From Cyanophora paradoxa (lineage: Eukaryota > Glaucocystophyceae > Cyanophorales > Cyanophoraceae), in assembly GCA_004431415.1 (NCBI GenBank), contig QPMI01000542.1, positions 372,001 through 436,000 on the forward strand: 64,000 nucleotides of DNA, in the 5' to 3' direction. The notes beneath the pieces were generated by a model. The model was not told the origin of the DNA. It worked only from the letters and a program-made list of their open reading frames with translations, and ran no database searches. Below, piece by piece: positions 1 to 12,591 of the stretch (the first letter of the stretch is position 1; every line of letters starts with the position of its first letter). The position numbers and the translations under genes were made by a program.

Positions 1-516
1 GCTCCGCGCGTCCGCGTCGTAGAGAGAGATCTGTAGAGAGAGCTCGAGGCAAGAACCGCTCGATTATATATTATTATTATTATTATTAAAAAGGATTTCT
101 CTAGTTGTGCATATATCTATGCATATATATGATCTCTCGATCGCGAGCTCGAGCTCCTCTAGCTCGATCTCGAGCCGGGGATCGGCTGTGTGTCTCCTAG
201 GCCTAGCTCTCGAGCCGGAAATCCGGGGTTCGGACCTCAAGCTCGCTAGCGCTTTAAAATTCGGGATCCCCTCGATCTATCGTCGCGATCTCAATCCGCG
301 GCCGGATCCTACCCGGCAGCAGCAGCGAGCGCGGCGCGAAATGACGTTAACGTGGTGCGCGCACGTTTTGCGCGAGGACGGGGGGGCCACGTACGGCGGG
401 CCTAGGCCCGGCAGGCGGCCGCGGCGCAACGAGAGCGACAAGATTTTCAGTCGAGCCCGGCCCGCGGCCGGCGCAAATTAAACGTGAACACGCCCGCCAA
501 AGGCTAAAGCACGCGC
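1..516. other. Upstream region, no convincing gene
   Basis: No coding exon is convincing here. There is a short (ATT)n tract at about 64-90, several GA-rich stretches, and alternating palindromic words such as TCGAGCTCGAG. One open frame (107-481) is Ser/Arg-rich and low in complexity, without a recognisable motif. The region may be intergenic, or the 5' leader or promoter of the gene that follows. Confidence 0.4.
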
Positions 517-2688
517 ATGCGCAGGGTGAGCGCTGTCTGGGAGGCTGCGATCGAGTTGCAGAGAACAAACGACTCCGAAGGCGGCGTGCTGAAGAGCGAA
601 ATTGAGGCCCACATCAGGGCGAACTGGAATCTGTATTTCGGCAACCGCCCCGTACCTGCGACGGTGTCGCGGATCATCGCCGAGAGGCTGGGCGCGCGCG
701 GCGGCAATCGATTCCGCCACGCCGGCGGCCCGGAGTCGGCCTACAATCCTGACAGCAAATGCGCGCAAACTAAAGCTCTCCCCCACTGCGGCATTCGTTC
801 ACATCTCTATGACGCGAAATTGCAGGGGCGCCAATTAACCGCGAATCAATTGAAGTCGAAGCGAATTCGAAGCAGAAGCCGGCCGCGGGCGCAAATTCGA
901 GGAAGAAGGCCAAGAAGTTGGAGTCAGGATCTTCGGCTGCGGCATCTTCGGCGCCGGCATCGAGCAAACGCAAAGACAGCGCCCCTCGACCGAGCACAAA
1001 GAGAAAGCTCGAGTTCACCGCAGAACTCTCTGAGACAGAAAAGGTTCGTCCGAATATTTCGATGTTGCAAGTTGATTGCCCAAAGCTGCTAGTGACTTAA
1101 TATTAATGGCCATTTAGAGTGCAATGGACAGCGACGACGATGGCGAGAAGTCGAATGCGGCCCCGACACGGCCCGTGAAATCTCCCAAACGCTCTCGAGC
1201 TCGAGCTTCTTCCTCTACACCGGCACCCGCTTTGCCAGACGAGGCTAATTCCGCACAGGTAGCTGCTGACGCCTCCAGCCAGTCGCTTCGTCTTCGCGAT
1301 TACTTCTGCTAATTACCCGATCGTAATCAGCAATAGACTGACATATAGGCCATGTAGACTGACGCCGCCATATAAACTGACGCGGCCTTATAGACTGACG
1401 TGGCCTTCTCACGGCGTGCTATGCCCACGAGCAAGGGGGACCGGCATGCATCTGCTCCGCGAGACGGCATTACTCCTGCTGAGGTCGACATCAACACACA
1501 GGTGTCACCTTCAAATATATCTAATATTAATTGTAATATACCTCACTGCCAAAGGCGTCTGCAGTCCTCGAGGAGAAGCTTAAGCACTGAGCGCGAGACA
1601 CAGCCATCGGCTGCCAGCGAGAGCCTGAGCTCTGCATCTGGCCGTGGGCGAGGAAGAAGCCGCCCTCGAGCTCTGCAGGTGCCCTCCATCTCTCATGCCT
1701 AGGCCTCCCTGCTCTGAAATTCAAGATTTACAGGCGCGGACATCGCGATCGATATCGATATCGTCCCCCATCGACTTGGAAACGGAGACCAATTTCGCCA
1801 GCTTGCCTTTCGTACGTCTTTCTTCTCGTTGTGACGTTCCTTCGTAATCGAACTAAATTATGACAGAGTATGCCCTTGAGCGCTAGCTCTTCTTCTCCTG
1901 CTGCGCCTGCAGCCACGACGGAACAGATTGCGGTCAATTCGGGCTTTTTATATTGCGTAGCAATTTCGCAGTTGCATTAATATTTCATCGTCCTTCGCAG
2001 CCGGCACGGCCAGCCGTGGCCTCGTACATGTACAAGGAGACGAGCGCGTTTCACGAAGAGAAGAGGAGAGATGCGGAGAGGGCGGCCGCGAGCAGGGCGC
2101 GGCAGGAGGGCGCCGGGAAGGGCTTCCCGGTCCTCGTCTACAGGCGGGCTGCGCCGAGCCAGCCGCAGGACCAGCTTCTGGCGAAGTTCGATGTTTGGGT
2201 GCAACCGCGATGGAAAACTCAAGCGTCAGCACGTACTTGCATGCTGATTTGCTGCAGGTTTCGCGGTTTGGCAGGCCTAAGCTCCAGCAGTTTCGGGAGG
2301 ACGTCTCATCGAAAATTGCGGAGCAGTGCCCCGGGCTTGTGATCGGCACCGCAGACAAGGATCTCGACATCACATTCACGATACCGAGCGCCCGCGACAA
2401 GGTTCGGGTCATTATGTAACTAAAGTTCAGTGCTGTAGTCAGGCAGTCGCTTTGTTTTTTTGTCCTTGAACAAAGCAGCAGAGCGTGGCCATGGAGCGAT
2501 TCCGCCTGACCGGCGAATCAAGCTGTGCGTCTCTTATAATTGCAGTTGTCTGCAACTAAATACCGCGATATCTCACTGGCCTATTTTTGCAGGGGGTTTG
2601 TGCCTCAGCGATGGAAAGGAGATCCACGTCCGCCTTCCATGACAGCGCTTCGAATTCCGTATCAATTAATCTTAGCTTTGGATCGTGA
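517..2688 (+). CDS. Ser/Ala-rich probable nuclear protein, multi-exon
   Basis: Not recognised as a named family. The proposed start is the ATG at 517. The first exon encodes a compact, mostly helical segment of about 80 residues (EGGVLKSEIEAHIRANW, then VPATVSRIIAERLG) that could be a winged-helix fold, but this is a guess. Later exons are low-complexity and basic/acidic: KKAKKLESGSSAAASSAPAS, MDSDDDGEKSNAAP, and RSRARASSSTPAP, with KRSR/KRKL clusters resembling nuclear localisation signals. A more ordered exon near 2022-2200 reads SYMYKETSAFHEEKRRDAER and one near 2260-2400 reads KLQQFREDVSSKIAEQCPG. Probable introns start GTTCGT, GTAGCT, GTGTCA, GTGCCC and GTACGT and end in CAG or TAG. The last exon would stop at TGA 2686-2688. 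Exon joins are tentative, and more than one gene is possible. Confidence 0.4.
1336..1404 (+). repeat. Tandem repeat of about 20 bp (TAGACTGACGYGGCC)
   Basis: Four degenerate copies of a TAGACTGACRYRGCC-type unit lie head to tail in a probable intron of the first gene. Units differ by one to four bases. Confidence 0.6.
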
Positions 2689-3407
2689 TCGATCAAGCGC
2701 TCCGTGCAACGGCCCAACGCTGAGGCTGGGCCGCCCCCGCATATATATGCATCGTAGCGTGAATGATCATGAGGCCGTACAGCCTAAATTCGGTTTTTCA
2801 TGCCGCAGTGCCAACATGTACATTAATATTAATATTACGTTTCGCAAGAGGGGATCCGGGCTGCTCGTCGGCAGCTACCGGATATAATCAGAGAATGCTA
2901 GCCTGCTGTCAGCCCTGGCCATGGGGCCATTATCCACTACCCGGGTAGTCTTGGCCGTCATACCGGTACTGTACGACACTACCAGGGGTACGCTCCGTTC
3001 AGGAGGGTCTGCGGGGACCTATTATGCCAGCGGCAGCCCTGCAGCTGGCTCTGGAACTACGGCGGCTCCCACCACAGCCCCGAACACGATCGCGAGCGCC
3101 AAGGGCAAAGAAAAAGCCTACCCGTATTAGAAAAGCCTGTCTACATTAGGGCTCGTTTGCACGCAGCAGCGCGTGTGTCCTGACTGGTTTCAATTGTACA
3201 TTACGCCCCGTTTGGCAAGCAATCCATGCGAATCAATGCTATCGGAAAAGAGCAATAAAGTACGCTCCGTTCAGGAAGGTCTGCGGGGGCCTATGCAGGA
3301 AAGAGCGTGGGGGTTGAATAAAGCAGCAGTACCGAAGCTTGCTTCTTAAAGCTAAAAGTCACGAATCGATACATCCTAAAGTAAAAAGGGTTTCAATCGC
3401 CCGCTGG
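2689..3407. repeat. Intergenic stretch with a ~30-bp direct repeat
   Basis: No gene is seen. The 30-base string starting GTACGCTCCGTTCAGGAGGG at about 2990 recurs at about 3262 with two or three changes, so two near-identical copies lie 270 bp apart. Short AT-rich blocks and palindromes surround them. The region lies between the 3' ends of two convergent genes, so it probably holds both terminators; an AATAAA occurs near 3254 and again near 3316. Confidence 0.5.
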
Positions 3408-6400
3408 CTACGGGGCGACGGTGAAGATGCACGCGGTGCTGGCGACGAAGGCCACGATGAACGCGGCCCGCACCCACGCGTTCACTTCCCGCAGCCGCTC
3501 GATGTACACCTGCCGCGGAGCAGGCGCGAGCGTGAGAAGCTTTGCAGGGGCGGCCCTAGAATATTTAGGCTCTGCATGTATGGCCACCTCGCGGTTCTGG
3601 ACGCGAAGCTCGCCGAAGCGAATGCCGTAGATGTCGAAGACGTGGTACCGGCGCGGCAGAACCTGCGCGAGGAGACAGTCCGCCGAGTGAGCGATTATTG
3701 CAAGCCGGTGTGGAGGGGGCGCACCGGGGGCACGAAGAACCCCGCGAGGCGCTTGGGGTCGGGGGCCGGCGGGGGCTGATTCCGGGCCTCCTCCTGCACA
3801 TCGCTAAACGTTGAGCGAAATTGCAGTATTTAGAGCGGTTGGGCGGGGGGCTCGCGGACCTCAGTGGCGCGGGTGGTGAGGAGGCCGTCCTTGAAGACGA
3901 TGTCGCCGAGACCCGGCGCCGGCGCCACCTGCAGCGCAGGGCGGACTGAGTGTCGCGCGGCAGTGTAAACTGAGCCGCCGGCACCTCGGCCGACGCGGCG
4001 ATCTGCTGGAGGCGGATCGAGCCGCTCCGGGCAAAGAAGCGGGTGAGGGCCGTCGAGCCCGTCCCTGGCGTCCTGTGCGTCATGATCCGCGCCGCCGCTT
4101 CGTGCTCGGCGTCGGCCGCGTGCATATTGATCGCCGTTGAGTTCGGGATCGAAGCCTCGGTCGGCGTCGGGAAGCCCAGGGCCCCCGCGCTGGACGCCAC
4201 CGGCACGCGGCCTGCCGTCTGCAGGAGCTGCACGTTCGGCTGGGGTGCGATGGGCGCCAGCGCCTGCCCGCGGGGCGACGCGCTGGCGGTCTTCGCGTCC
4301 ACTGTGGAGGCCGGGGCGGCCTGCGGCTGCGAGCCCTTGAACTGCGCGAGGGGCGGTGAACTTGCGAGCGCGCCAGCGGACGCAATAAGAAGCGGAGACC
4401 ATCGGAACGCACCTTGAGGACGGCCTCGTAGATGTGCTCGAAGATGCGCTCGCGGTCGTCGCCCTTGCCGCCGTCGTCCATGCGGCGCAGCTCGTTGACG
4501 ACCCAGCTGCCCCGGCCCGCCTTCAGCCACGAAACGAGCGGCGCGTCTCCGCGAAGCAGACGGCGGCGCGCACACGAGGTGCCCAAAGGCGACGTTGACG
4601 GCGAGCCCCACGATGCTGAACGCGTACGCCTGCGACCGGAGTGAGGCGTGAAAGCATGTAGCAACATAGCTATATTTTTGTATTTGGAAACTGTCTTTTG
4701 CGCTGCTGTCGTTTGGAAACTCATACACAGCTCTTCATTCTCAATTATAATTGTTCATCGCGATTCTGCACCTGGAATGTGAAGGCGCCCATCTTGGTCA
4801 TGTAGGAGACGGGCGGCGAGAGGTCCGCGAGGACGAAAGAGAAGCCGAGCGTTCCGAGCAGCGCCGTCTCGCACGCCACCGTCCGGTTCTCGCTCTCCAC
4901 GGGCCTGAAGGGGAAAAGAGGGTCGCGATTATTTGTTCTGGAGCGCCGAGCTTCTGAAGCGCTGAAAACGCACTGGAAGAGCGAGAAGATGACCGAAATG
5001 CTGATGAGCAGAAGAGGCACCAGTAAGTTGATCACGTTGTACGTTCGGATGCGCTGCAAGGTCGCTTTGAATTAGCTTCTTTGAACTGAACAATCCGCAG
5101 GAATTGCACGGACCCGAGCACGGAAGCTCGTGGTTAGGATGTCGTAGCCTGCATTGATCCCAGTGTCCGTTGTCTCCACCTCTTGCTTGTACGACTCGTA
5201 GGTCCTGGGGTGGCGAGCGGCCGCGAAGTGTGTGCATTAGGCTTTCTATTTGCGCGTACATTACCGAAGCGAGCGTGCCGCGACGTACCACGACGGGTCG
5301 ACAATGCCGCGCATGTTGGCCTCCTGTCCGTTGAGTTTCGCTCCAGTTATGGGCGCAAACGTCAGCTGGCTTCCGTCGAAGCTGTTGCTCCGAAGCTGCA
5401 CGCCGTTTCTGAATAAGCGAACTATACGCAAAGCTGAGTTTAAACGCGACAGACGCTGGTACCTGGATAGAAAGCGTCTGCGCAATTCGTTAGGACGGGC
5501 GAAAACAACGTGCTTCCCCCGCGCATTCCAGAGCGCACCTGAATGTCGAACGGGAAATCTTTGACATTGATGTCCACTGCGCAAAATCTGCATTCAGCAC
5601 CGCGCGCGGGTCGCCGCATGGGGTCGCACCCGCGAAGTCCTGGATGAACCGCTGATACAGTCTGACGGTGCCGTTCTGCGCGAGAGACAGTGTCGCAAGC
5701 GATCCGATCGGCACTTGGAATGAGAGTGTTTTTGCAGCGGCGGTCTCGCACATTGAACCGGATGACCTTGCCGTCGAACCCGTCCGGCTTGCTCTGCGGA
5801 GTTCGATCAGGACGTGTTGAAGCAGTCGTAGGGCGCTGCGCCGCACCAGGACGTTGACAAAAGTCAGCCGCGGGCTCCAAATCGCGTTCAGGATCGAGGT
5901 GTCGTTTTCGGCGACGGGGGCCAGGTTCGGGTTCTTGAAGCGCGAATCAAACCTGGCGATTAAAGAAGCGGATTTGAAGAGTCAGTCGCAAATATCGCTG
6001 TAGCGAAGGCGGCGGAGCGCACCACTCCTGCAACAGCGTCAAGTCAACCTTCATCGATTGGTCCTTCGTCTGCGAAAACCGGTCATTGCATACAAAATCA
6101 ATCGACGCCGACATCGCGCATGCGCACCGAGACATCGATGACCGAATTGACCTGAACGGTGACCTCGACCCGCACCGGCTGCGGGCTGACGTCCAGCACC
6201 GCCGCCAGCAGGTGCCGCGCCCCTCGCCGCCCGCCCGCCGTGTCAGCAACCAAGGCGACGGGCCCCTCCGTCGGTGGCTGGCTCGGGTCATAGCCGAAAG
6301 GCATCGCCGGCCTTCCCGTCTTCTCAACTGTCACCCGCGAATCCGAAAGGCCGTGCTCCGTTCCCGGGGCGGGCATGGCAAGGTTGACCTGCAGACCAGC

Positions 6401-9400
6401 CGCAATCAGCAGCAATCCAAGAGGCGCTGCACGTTGTCCGGCTGTCTCGCACGTCGAGGGCGTTGCCGGCGGTGCGGAGGATGCCGCCGTATGAATCGAA
6501 CGCGTCGACGCTGAGGACGTCCAGGTACTCGCCCTCGGGCGTCCCCTCGCCCACCTGCACCGAGTACCGGAACACCAGCGTCGTCTGATTGCAACGCCTC
6601 CCATCAGCTCAAATAAGAGAGAATGCAGTTTAATAGAAGGCATCCCACCTTGGTGTCCGGGTTGGCGTAGCCGAGGAGGTACGCGTAGGCGAGCGTGTTG
6701 AGGGCGATGCGCGGCGTGCCGTACAGGCGCGCCTCCCGCGTCTTCGCCGCGTCCTGCACGTTCAGCGGGTCCAGCTGCGCGCGCGCGCGCCAATCTCGCG
6801 TGAGCGGCGAGAGCGACACTGCAATCGCTGCAGAGAATCCAACATCTGCAGAGCCGCACGAGGAGCTGGTAATCCACGGGCTTGGAGAAGGTAACGAGGA
6901 TGTCCACATCCTGCGGCGCGTGCGGCATTGGTGGACGCGCATGCACAGGCGGAGACGGTCCCCGGCTCGCGCGTCAAACACGCACCCCAATGCGACCGGG
7001 AGCGAGGCCCACGGTGACGTTCGTGAACTGGTATAAAGCATAAGTAAATAGAAAGAAGGATAAATCACGCTCAGTCCTCCATTACCTTCGAGGCGACTCC
7101 AACGATCGTGGCGGAAAAGGTGTCGATCTGAATTGGAAATAAGACAGCAGATCCAGATATGCGAAAACCGCGTACCTTCACCCACGCCTCGTAGGGGTTG
7201 TTCTGATTCTCGAGCGGGTAGAATCCCAGAATCTTCGAGAGCGCGACAGGCACGACCATGCCCGCTGATTCGAATGATTAGAGTTGCTCACACAAGGAAC
7301 GAGGTTGAATTCGAATCGACAAGCTTAAGGCGGCGCTCACTCGCGGCGGGGCTGCAGCCTGTGGCATTGACCGCGGTGTCGTACGGTTTCTCGATCTCGA
7401 TGCTCTCGTACAGCCCGTCCTCGGGCTGCGTCGCGACGTATCAGCATCGACTTTAGCTACGCACACATGTACACGTCTTATATATTTCATGTTCCGTTGC
7501 GCACCTCGACAGATCTGCGAAACACGATCTGTCTTTGGCCCGCCACGTTGCCCTGCGAAATGACCGGTAAATTAACGTGTGAAAAATGCCGCCGCCGGGC
7601 AAAATTTAAGAAGCGCCTGCGCACCTGGACGATAGCGTTGAACTCCTCGCGCGGAGTAAACTGAAATAGGCCGACGCTTGTGCGCAGAGTCGGTCGGCAG
7701 GCGTCCAGGGCGGTGGAGGTGTTGTCGACGTCCTTCGGGCGCTGGAAGACCTGCGCAGATTACGAGAAAACAGTGTGAGCGGCCTGCAGCTGTGCAAAAT
7801 TCATCGCAAACGCGTCGCACCACGTCGTCGAAGGTAAGAATAAGATAGATGACCGAGTGGAGCGAGAAGACATCACGGCCCCCGCCGACCGCTCCGAATA
7901 CCTCGAGCTGCGTGCAACGATCGATTATATATTGAAATTGCCGCTTGAATGTTGCGCGCGGAATCGATCGTTGCCTCTCAAATGAGAAATGCGTTTTTAA
8001 ACCATGTACAGATCGTACCCGGCGCGCGGTGCTGGAGCGCTGGATGACGAGGCCGGCGGCCGCTAGGCCGCTCGCCGCGTCCGTTACCGCCCTCAGCGCC
8101 TCTTCGTTCGCGACAACTGAGGCACAAGATAATGCGATGAGCTTTCTTCAGCGAGAGTCATCATGATCAGAAGGTTTTGTAGGACTCACTGTCCAGGCCG
8201 TTTGCCGACGTGATTACGGCACCGTTCGTCACAAACTTGACGACCTCAAGGGGCTTCCCGTTTGTCGTCTCGCCAGACTGTGCATTTCGCATCTCCACGT
8301 CAGTTGTCGATGATTCGAATTCGAATGGAAGTCTAAATGCGGTTTAATTGCACGCACCGCGACCATGTATCGGAAAAGAAGGGTGGAATTATCGTTAGGG
8401 AAGTAGCCGACAAAAGAGGCCTCGCCGCCCGAGTTCAGGTCGAGGTACGGCCGCCCGACGGCTGCGCGAAAAATCGACGATCGATATCAGCGCCGCACGA
8501 TTATAATTGCTAAAAGCCTGGTACAGGGCCCGGGGTCGCGGACCAAAGGGGTTGACGCCGTTGTCGGAAGCCACCACAAAAATTACAGGCTTGCTGAATA
8601 GAATCGCTGTGACAAAAATAATCGAGAGTTAAATAGAATGAAGCAGGAGGTATTCAATATCTGTTTGTTCGGGAACTGACCTATGTCGATTGCGTCGCCG
8701 CTGTAGAACACTGATTTCGGGTCCTTGCGTGTGCTGACGCCGATCATCCGCGGGGCTGTTGCAGAACACCGCTCAGATCATTTTCTGCAGCCGAGCACGC
8801 ACTAGAACTGAGCTCGCGCTCGGGGGTTTTGGCGCACGGAGGGTGTCTACGCCGACGGAGGTCACTCCGGGCTCACAGCCGCTCGGCGAGGTCAAGGACC
8901 GCTTGCATGGCGAGAAGACGAGGTCTGCAGGGAGACTTGAGTACAGCTGCAGCTTAGACAGGCGCCCGGCGCCCTCTCTCGAATGCACCTGCGAGGCTCA
9001 CGGTCCGCTTCGAACCTGCTTTCGCGGACGCGAATCGCATCCCCCTGCAGAGACTCTGAGATCTAGAGGGAGCGCGCACACGCGCCTCGGCAAAAGCTAA
9101 GCCGAGTCGCACTTGGAGGAACACTCGTTGGAGATGATGAGGCCCTGGGACGCGGGGCTCCTCACCGCGATCGCCCTCGAGTTCTCGCCCTTGAGAACCC
9201 TGCCGGAAATGGAAGATATTGAGCGTAAAGATTAAGCTGAAAGCTTATAATTAGAGAAAGCCGAAGCTTAAGCTACAAAGCGCACTTGTGGCGGTAGACG
9301 AGCGTGTGGTCGCTGATTGTGGCGTGGCTCGACCCGCCGAGCCCAGCGACGGCGTCGTTGCGCGGGAGCGCCTGCCAGTCTTCGATGGTCCGGAAATTGC

Positions 9401-11313
9401 TGCCGGGGCATAGAATGAGCTCGAATGACATTGCTGCCAGCGATCGCAATTCTTGATAAAAGATAGCTTTTAAGATGTTGTTTTAAATTTCGACGCAAGA
9501 TGGGATTATAATTATTTGAGCGCACAGGTTGACTGCAATAGAACAGTTTGGTGGAAGAGGGTCATCCTGCGGAGCGGTTGAACTTTGAAAGCCTTCGAAG
9601 TCGCAAATGCAGAGTTGCGGTGACGGGCGCACGATGACCCCGTCGAAAGTGATCGCCACCAACATCACGTCATTGACGGAAAGGGTCGTGCCGGGCTCAG
9701 CCCCGATCTACGATTGACATCGAAGGGCCGCACTGAGCGCGATGGAGAGCGGGGTGTACACAAATGCATGATTCCGAACCAGCTGTAACGACACGGGAGC
9801 AAGCTCCGGGTCGAGCTTGATGCGCTTCGACTGCAAGCAAAGCTGAATTAGACATATCGATGGACCGACAAAAGGACTGAATGGCGCACCGTGTCGACGA
9901 CGGGGTCTGCATTGAGTGGGTTGGAGGGGTCGGGCTCGACCTCGAAGTACCCGCTGGGCGCGTGCGTCGTGTTGTCGAGCGTGATGTACTGCCGATTTCG
10001 AAAAGGTTAAGCGAAAACGATTGCGTTCGAGCTTAAGAAGACTCTGAGAGGAGACGGATCGGAGCATTGCACCTCCAAAATGCCGAACGCGGTCGTGATG
10101 TAGTTGCAGTTCGCGAGGTTCCTGCACGCTCGGAATCACACGAAGAGTCGAATTCATATAATTAAAGCCTAAAAGCTGAAGGCCGCTGACACGATGGGGG
10201 CGCGGAGGGGCTCGAGGACGGGGTCCTCGTCGTTGACGACGTGGCGGAAGTAGAGGCGCGAGGTCGCGTGGTGGGACGCCCACGGCGTCTGCGCCCTGCC
10301 GCGCCGCGCGTCAAGTGAAAAACATAAACAAGGGTCTTATAGAAAATCGCTTGAAGCTGGAGTTCTCTCTAAGGTTGGTAAATAGTAATGCATTTGGTAA
10401 TGATAATATATAAATAAAGCAGGCAATGGTTTCGGGATGGGCTTCGGGATACCGGGGCACGTGGGGGACGCGGAAGGTGGCGTTGGTGCTCGGAGCGCTC
10501 ACGATGATGTAAGGGCTGCAGCCGGGCTGGGCCAGCATGGCCGCTGCGCCACGGAAAGGGTGGGAAAGTCGTGGTCAGCCATAAGAGAGGCGGAATTTAT
10601 TGATTCGCACCCTCGTCAACGCTACAGGTGTGGTGGCCCGAGGCCTGGCAGGAGAACTCGCCCTCATCGATCCCGGGGGGGTCATCGACGTCGACCACCA
10701 GCCACAGCTCGCCTGCGCCGGTGGCGGCTCGTGATCAGCTTGAAGCCGGAGGGAGGGCGCGGGCGGCCCAGACGGACTCTTGCGGCCGAAGACGAGCTTT
10801 GTTGTCGGGTCCGTCGAAGCGGCGTACACGCGCTGCGACGGCGTCATCAGGGCCCGGGTCGGGCGGTTTAAATCAGGGCCCGGGTCGGGTCGGGTCGGGC
10901 ACCTGAACAGCGGCGTAGAATGTTTCGGCGAGCTCGAAGCCGACGGGGGGCGGCGGCGGCGGCACAACCACGATCGACGAGGCATTGATCGCCGCGGCGG
11001 AGGGCAGCAGCGCCAGCATTCCGACGGCCACCAGCGCGCACAGAGCGACCCCCACGCTTGGCCGCAGCCCGCGGCCGAGCGCGAGCTCTAAATTGGGATC
11101 CCGCCGACGCGAGCCGCGGTTGACGCCGTGGGGCTTAAGCTTGAGCGCTGGCGTGGGCTCGCCCGCGTGCACGTGCGCGGGGCCAGCGCCCGGCCCCCCT
11201 GCGGTGGCGCCGGAGGCGTATGCGGCCGCGGGGTGGCCATGGTTGCGGCGCCGCGGCCGGCGGCGCGCCCAAACAATGGGCGTGCAGTTGCGCGCGGGGC
11301 TGCAGCTGTCCAT
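3408..11313 (-). CDS. Ig-like repeat protein fused to a pentameric ligand-gated ion channel (Cys-loop family)
   Basis: About 25 short exons read from ATG 11313 to TAG 3408-3410. A basic N-terminus leads to a hydrophobic segment (VGVALCALVAVGMLALLPSA), a signal peptide or anchor. Next come several Ig-like beta-sandwich repeats of the type common in large bacterial and algal surface proteins, seen as VDILVTFSKPVD, TLVFRYSVQVGEGTPEGEYL, GGILRTAGNALDVRD, and earlier PYLDLNSGGEASF with STLLFRYMVA. The C-terminal part is a channel: PVRVEVTVQVNSVIDV (first strand), NAIWSPRLTFVNV, CAVDINVKDFPFDIQ (the FPFD loop), TM1 RTYNVINLLVPLLLISISVI, TM2 with ACETALLGTLGFSFVLADLS then PPVS, TM3 AYAFSIVGLAVNVAFGHL, a Pro/Ala/Ser-rich cytoplasmic loop, and TM4 WVRAAFIVAFVASTACIF. 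No second loop cysteine was found. Introns mostly start GTGCG. A plasma-membrane channel with a long extracellular stalk is inferred; the ligand is unknown. Some joins in the TM3-TM4 loop are uncertain. Confidence 0.8.
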
Positions 11314-12591
11314 GCTTTCCGATGGCCGTCTGCTTTCCGATGACTCGGCGATCTAAGAACAGCACGCGCACGCGGCCGCTATAGATAGCTTTAGATCGGA
11401 TATAGCTGTCCCGGCTGGCCCGGCGGCCTCGCCAAGTCGACGTCCCCGGCCCGCTCCGAGGGCTCCGCCTCCACCCAAGTGGGACGCAGTCGCCGCGGCG
11501 CGAAGCTGCCGCAGTGCGCTGCGCTCCAGGCTGCAGGCCAGACGAAGGCCAGACGAAGGCTCGGTAGCTCGGCCGCGGGCGCGCGCGCCGCGCGCTGCTG
11601 TGCTATTCTAAGATGACTGCAGCTATAGCTACCGCGTCGCCGCAGTGCCGCGCGCGCGCCGGGGCGTGCCCTGAAGAACAGGAGGTCCGGGGCGCAAGGG
11701 TCGCCACTGCTAGGCTAAACGTGCCCTGAATAGGGGCCAAGGGTGCCCTGACGGTCGGGACTCGGGACTCGGGAGTCGGGAGTCGGGACTCGGGAGGCCG
11801 CGGGGCCGGCGCGGGCTAGCCGGTTCTTGGCCCCTAAGTTGGGCCCTAACTTTAGTAAGCGGCCTAGGCCTAGCCTAGTAGGCAGCCTATGGCCTACTAC
11901 CCCGGCCTAGGCGTACGCGTACTCCAGTACTCAGTATGTAGCGCGCGCTAGCGCTCCCGCAGAGCCTCGGAGTCCCGCTGACCGCGCACCTGCATGGCCG
12001 GCGACTCCGATCAGCGCGATGCGGCGCCGGCCGCCGGCGGCGCAGCCGTTGCTGCTGCAGAGACTCGAGCTGTTTTCTATCAATCCGTTAAAGCCCGAGT
12101 CTCCTATCTTTGACCGATTTGAAAACCTCCGCAAGAGGCTCCGAGGAGGAGCGAACCGAGCAAACCGTTGAACCTTCTTGGGTCACGCCGACTCACGCGC
12201 GCAGCTCGCGATCGCGACTCGCGAGTCCGACGGTCGCGACTTCAAGGCGCTCGCTCGCGGTACCCCGGGGCCCAGGCGGCGAGCGTCACACGTGCGCATG
12301 CACGCTAGCGCTGCGCGTGTCTCGACTCTCAGAGTCTCGAGATGGGCGCCAGGCTCCGCCAGCCCGGCGCGCGCCCGCGCGCCGCCCGCGGGCGGCGCCC
12401 GTGATCATGATTCATGATGACGAATCATGACTCAGTGATTCCGATCAAGGTTTCCTGTCCCCTCTAGATCTGAGGCTCCGACTCGGGCTCCGAGGCCCCC
12501 GAACCTCGCCGAGTCGGCGGAATTTGTTCTGATCCGAAGTGCAGCCGGCCGCGCCGGCCCCCAGTACAGAGCGGGGCCCTCAGGCCCAGGC
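11314..12591. other. Intergenic region between two same-strand genes
   Basis: No exon is seen. The segment holds the presumed promoter of the channel gene and the 3' flank of the insulysin gene. It contains a perfect-to-near-perfect 7-bp tandem array (TCGGGAC/TCGGGAG, six units, 11755-11796), runs of CCTAGG/GGCCTA palindromic words near 11865-11930, and repeated GCCCTGA words near 11668-11750. Confidence 0.5.
11755..11796 (+). repeat. 7-bp tandem array TCGGGA[CG] x6
   Basis: Six consecutive heptamers alternate only in the last base (C, C, G, G, C, G). The array lies upstream of the channel gene. Confidence 0.85.
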
